Shown here: in pieces, positions 61,570-64,000 of the stretch
Position numbering within the stretch: the first letter of the stretch is position 1
Layout: each line of letters begins with the position of its first letter
Assembly: GCF_009789195.1 (NCBI RefSeq)
Contig: NZ_WSTC01000026.1
Location: forward strand, 19,211-83,210
Direction: 5' to 3'
Source: Paenibacillus sp. MMS18-CY102
GTDB lineage: Bacteria > Bacillota > Bacilli > Paenibacillales > Paenibacillaceae
DNA length: 64,000 bases
The notes under the pieces: model-generated
The model's database searches: none
What the model was told of the DNA's origin: nothing
The model's input: the letters and a program-made list of their open reading frames with translations, nothing else
Made by a program: the position numbers and the translations under genes

Positions 61570-62244
61570 ATGGCAATTTCTCAAGAAGATCGGAGAGTAT
61601 TTGAGGACGTTATAGATACACTCCAAGAAAACCCAAGTGAGGCAGGCATAGTGCTAAAAGTGCTGTTCACTTTTTTAAAGAAAACAACCCCGGTGCAAGT
61701 CGAATTGCAAGAAGAAGTTAAACAATTATTGGAACAACATTCCTACACCCAAAACAAGCATGCTGTAATAGAAGACTTAAAGAAATGCTGGAGCATTGTT
61801 ATAAATGTGGCGCAAGAGGAAGAAGTAATTAAAAGTTATACAACGGGCCAATTGGCAAAATTTTTCGGAGTAAGCATTACAACGATTAACAAATGGATTG
61901 CATCAGATAGACTAATTGGTGTTGAACGAACGGATCGATTTAAACAAGCCAGAATTTCAGAGAATGTGATGTGGGTTTCTCCAACAGGTGAAAAAACACC
62001 TGTATATGAGGTCGTAGAACGATACCATCAAAACAACCAGCCTATAGATTTGAGCGATCAAGAATATAAGATTGAACGAATAAAAGAAATTGTGAAAATG
62101 ATTACCTTTTTTGAAGAACGTTATGGGGGGACGTATCAAAAAGTTTTAAAATCGAAAGGCGATCCTTATCAATCGGAAGATTGGCAATGGGGACGGGAAG
62201 GGAAAGAGTGGCAATACCTTCTCAAAGAAATTGGTGATCTATGA
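61570..62244 (+). CDS. HTH DNA-binding protein, likely antitoxin/regulator of the TumE-like gene
   Basis: A 224-residue protein from ATG 61570 with GAGAGG eight bases ahead. A helix-turn-helix of the excisionase/MerR type is in the middle: YTTGQLAKFFGVSITTINKWI (about residues 98-118). The N-terminal 90 residues are helical and the C-terminal part is charged. Its end overlaps the next start by four bases (ATGA). By analogy with toxin-antitoxin operons, a DNA-binding partner ahead of a TumE-like protein would be the antitoxin and self-repressor. This is inference from order. Confidence 0.7.
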   Translation: MAISQEDRRVFEDVIDTLQENPSEAGIVLKVLFTFLKKTTPVQVELQEEVKQLLEQHSYTQNKHAVIEDLKKCWSIVINVAQEEEVIKSYTTGQLAKFFGVSITTINKWIASDRLIGVERTDRFKQARISENVMWVSPTGEKTPVYEVVERYHQNNQPIDLSDQEYKIERIKEIVKMITFFEERYGGTYQKVLKSKGDPYQSEDWQWGREGKEWQYLLKEIGDL

Positions 62245-62660
62245 TAGGCGATTCGAAGTCCAATTTAAAAGAGATTCAAAAAGCATTTCGTGATGCAATT
62301 CAAGAAATACGGGAAACCGACAGCACAGGAAAATTAAGTTCAATCCTTGCTCAACGAGCAACCATTGTCTTTTCAGATGGATCTCTCTTGTATATAACTG
62401 AAATTCTAACTAAACAAGAAAGAATTGAACTGTATCATTATGATTGGATAGCTTCTGATCGGATAACGGTATTGGGTAAATATCATTCTGAGCCTCACGA
62501 AGATGAGAACTATCAAACAGATACAGAGCCTTACCATGTACATTCCCCTAAACATCCAACGCTAAATACTGAACGCCGATACCCAAACCACTCCCATACT
62601 GATTTATTCTCAATTGTGGAAGGGATTTTCTTTTTTCACTTAATGCCGCAAAGAAAATAA
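62241..62660 (+). CDS. TumE-like (DUF6516) putative toxin
   Basis: A 139-residue protein overlapping the HTH gene by four bases. IVFSDGSLLYITEIL, then ELYHYDWIASD and the His-rich part YHVHSPKHPTLN followed by NHSHTDLFSIVEGIFFF fit the DUF6516/TumE family, whose members act as toxins paired with HTH antitoxins. The His-rich motifs are the family hallmark. No experimental activity can be inferred. AT-rich base composition contrasts with the GC-richer genes to the left, hinting at horizontal acquisition. Confidence 0.65.
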   Translation: MIGDSKSNLKEIQKAFRDAIQEIRETDSTGKLSSILAQRATIVFSDGSLLYITEILTKQERIELYHYDWIASDRITVLGKYHSEPHEDENYQTDTEPYHVHSPKHPTLNTERRYPNHSHTDLFSIVEGIFFFHLMPQRK

Positions 62661-62705
62661 GCAAGCCGTTTCGGTTTATAGAAGTATCAAATAGATGCAA
62701 CATGT

Positions 62706-62745
62706 GAAACACTTCTAAACTTGTAGGAGTGTTTCTTATTTTTTG
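62706..62745 (+). terminator. Terminator of the HTH/TumE pair
   Basis: GAAACACTTCTA pairs with TAGGAGTGTTTC (one wobble), followed by TTATTTTTTG. Confidence 0.8.
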
Positions 62746-62927
62746 TATCTATACTCCTCTCCCCCACGATCAAATCATCTTCATTATCTTAATAAAAAAT
62801 TCAGATCCCCTCTTGAACCTTACGTAACGTAATGATCCATAATGATCGTAACAGCAGGATGCAACGCGAGCTAACACCAAAAAAAATCGAACACAAAATA
62901 AAATTCGAAATCGGAGGACAAACGAAT

Positions 62928-63503
62928 ATGAGAAAACTCGTACTATTTCTGCATGCATCGCTTGACGGCTTTGTAGAAGGGCCTAACGGTGCAATGGACA
63001 TTGGCTGGATTTCCTACAATGCTGAACTGGAGAAACATGCGAAAGAAATTTTGAGTACTGCCGATACTGTCATTTGGGGACGCGGGACTTATCAAATGAT
63101 GCACGGTTACTGGCCATCTGTGCCTTTGAACCCATCAGCTTCGCAGCATGAACGGGATCATGCTGCGTGGATCGAAAAGACAGCCAAAATCGTTTTTTCA
63201 ACGACACTGGAGAAAGTCGAATGGAACAATTCCAGACTGGTGAAAGAAGATATCGAAGAAGAAATCAAGAACCTCAAACAGCGGCCAGGCGAGGATATCG
63301 TCATCTTAGGTAGCCCTAGGCTCGCACACTGCCTTATGCAGCTTGATTTGATCGATGAGTATAAAATTACAGTTTCTCCCGTCCTGATCGGCAGCGGATT
63401 GCCGTTATTCCAAGGGCTCAAGGAGAAGGCCAATCTTAAACTTATCGATAACAAGACATTTGAGTCTGGAGTTATAGGCCTTGTTTATCAGAGGGTTAGA
63501 TGA
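62928..63503 (+). CDS. Dihydrofolate-reductase-like/RibD C-terminal domain protein
   Basis: A 191-residue protein from ATG 62928 with GGAGG about eleven bases ahead. MRKLVLFLHASLDGFVEGPNG and TADTVIWGRGTYQMMHGYW are typical of the YyaP/YwjB-like branch of the RibD-C family, with GSPRLAHCLMQLDLIDEY and VSPVLIGSGLPLF at the end. They bind NADPH; the substrate is unknown. The frame extends upstream to 62832, but that segment is lysine-rich and unlike the family. Followed by a terminator. Confidence 0.88.
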   Translation: MRKLVLFLHASLDGFVEGPNGAMDIGWISYNAELEKHAKEILSTADTVIWGRGTYQMMHGYWPSVPLNPSASQHERDHAAWIEKTAKIVFSTTLEKVEWNNSRLVKEDIEEEIKNLKQRPGEDIVILGSPRLAHCLMQLDLIDEYKITVSPVLIGSGLPLFQGLKEKANLKLIDNKTFESGVIGLVYQRVR

Positions 63504-63562
63504 GCTTGTCACCGAAGAGCAGTCTGGCACGTGAACGGTATTTAAACTGAACATGATTAGGC

Positions 63563-63612
63563 ATACATAACAAAAAACTCCTTTAATAAAGTAAGGTTTT
63601 TTTGTTATGTAT
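63563..63612 (+). terminator. Long inverted repeat/terminator
   Basis: ATACATAACAAAAAA pairs with TTTTTTTGTTATGTAT, with further CC/GG pairing inside. It lies 60 bases after the reductase stop and can act on both strands. Confidence 0.8.
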
Positions 63613-64000
63613 GGTATGTACCTCTTTTTACAAAATCATTCACACTAGCTTTTTGATTTGTTACTTCTACCCCTGTAGAACGAAAAAAAAAAAAAAAAAA
63701 AAAACTGTGCTCACGCTTCACCCAAATAAAGCCCCCGCAAGCCCTTGTCCCACATGACATTAGAGCCATAATCGGTCAAAAATCGAGGTGATAAATCCTG
63801 TTCTCATCATAGCAGAAAACGGAGCAAAATCGAATCAATATTGGGGGGGGGGGATTGTTAACTAAAGTAGAGTCGTCCCAAGCCTTTTTACAGCGGCAGA
63901 AGTCAATTCTGCGCCGCTGGCAATGTACTACTAGCCAGGCATCCTTCCATTTTAATCGGAAGAAGATGATCGGGAAAATAATCGGGAAAAGCCTTTCTGA
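63613..64000. other. AT-rich region with homopolymers, no gene seen
   Basis: It holds an A22 run (63683-63704), a G11 run (63843-63853) and an imperfect inverted repeat (CAGCGGC-AGAA with TTCT-GC-GCCGCTG, about 63891-63919). No reading frame with a ribosome binding site was found up to the window edge. Confidence 0.5.

Overview
The window looks like a chromosomal segment of an endospore-forming Gram-positive bacterium of the Paenibacillus type. Gene content and order recall Bacillus subtilis in several places: ccpN with ppsR/yqfL, lipA with lytH and yunB, yutD, ylbJ, a yycC-like gene and yneK. Strong Shine-Dalgarno sequences and many GTG or TTG starts fit a Firmicute. I identified no rRNA, tRNA, CRISPR array or intact insertion sequence.

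Region by region. (1) 1-3.9 kb: the 3' part of a tightly overlapping biotin operon, bioA'-bioD-bioF-bioH-bioC. (2) 3.9-8.6 kb: purU and nfo (minus strand), a tiny exported-peptide gene, a DUF2621 protein, a lipoprotein and an epimerase. (3) 8.6-19.7 kb: a complete Tad/Flp-type pilus or secretion operon on the minus strand, from the receiver/ParA-like tadZ through tadA, tadB, tadC, a Flp-like pilin, three TadE/G-type pseudopilins and a prepilin peptidase to an FHA-domain protein. A promoter and an intrinsic terminator lie in its leader. (4) 19.9-37.1 kb: housekeeping and sporulation genes. (5) 37.2-39.4 kb: a secreted multidomain GH5 beta-mannanase.

(6) 39.9-60.7 kb: the standout region, a roughly 20.6 kb minus-strand operon. 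In transcription order it carries hddC, hddA, gmhB and gmhA, which together are the full set for GDP-D-glycero-D-manno-heptose synthesis from sedoheptulose 7-phosphate. A family 4 glycosyltransferase follows, overlapping by a few bases a giant NRPS gene with architecture C-A-T-C-A-T-E-C-A-T-E-C-A-T and no thioesterase. The last gene is an unfamiliar 370-residue protein. The natural reading is a heptosylated tetrapeptide, predicted X - D-Ser - D-X - Gly. The NRPS frame is broken twice as given: an in-frame amber codon where two sister modules have Gln, and a one-base loss in a GGG run.

(7) 60.9-64.0 kb: a second, nearly identical copy of the exported-peptide unit seen at 6.3 kb, a 23-residue membrane peptide, a probable toxin-antitoxin pair (HTH protein plus TumE/DUF6516-like), a RibD/DHFR-like reductase, and AT-rich sequence with long A and G homopolymers.

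Family names come from motif recognition by eye. No database search was possible.
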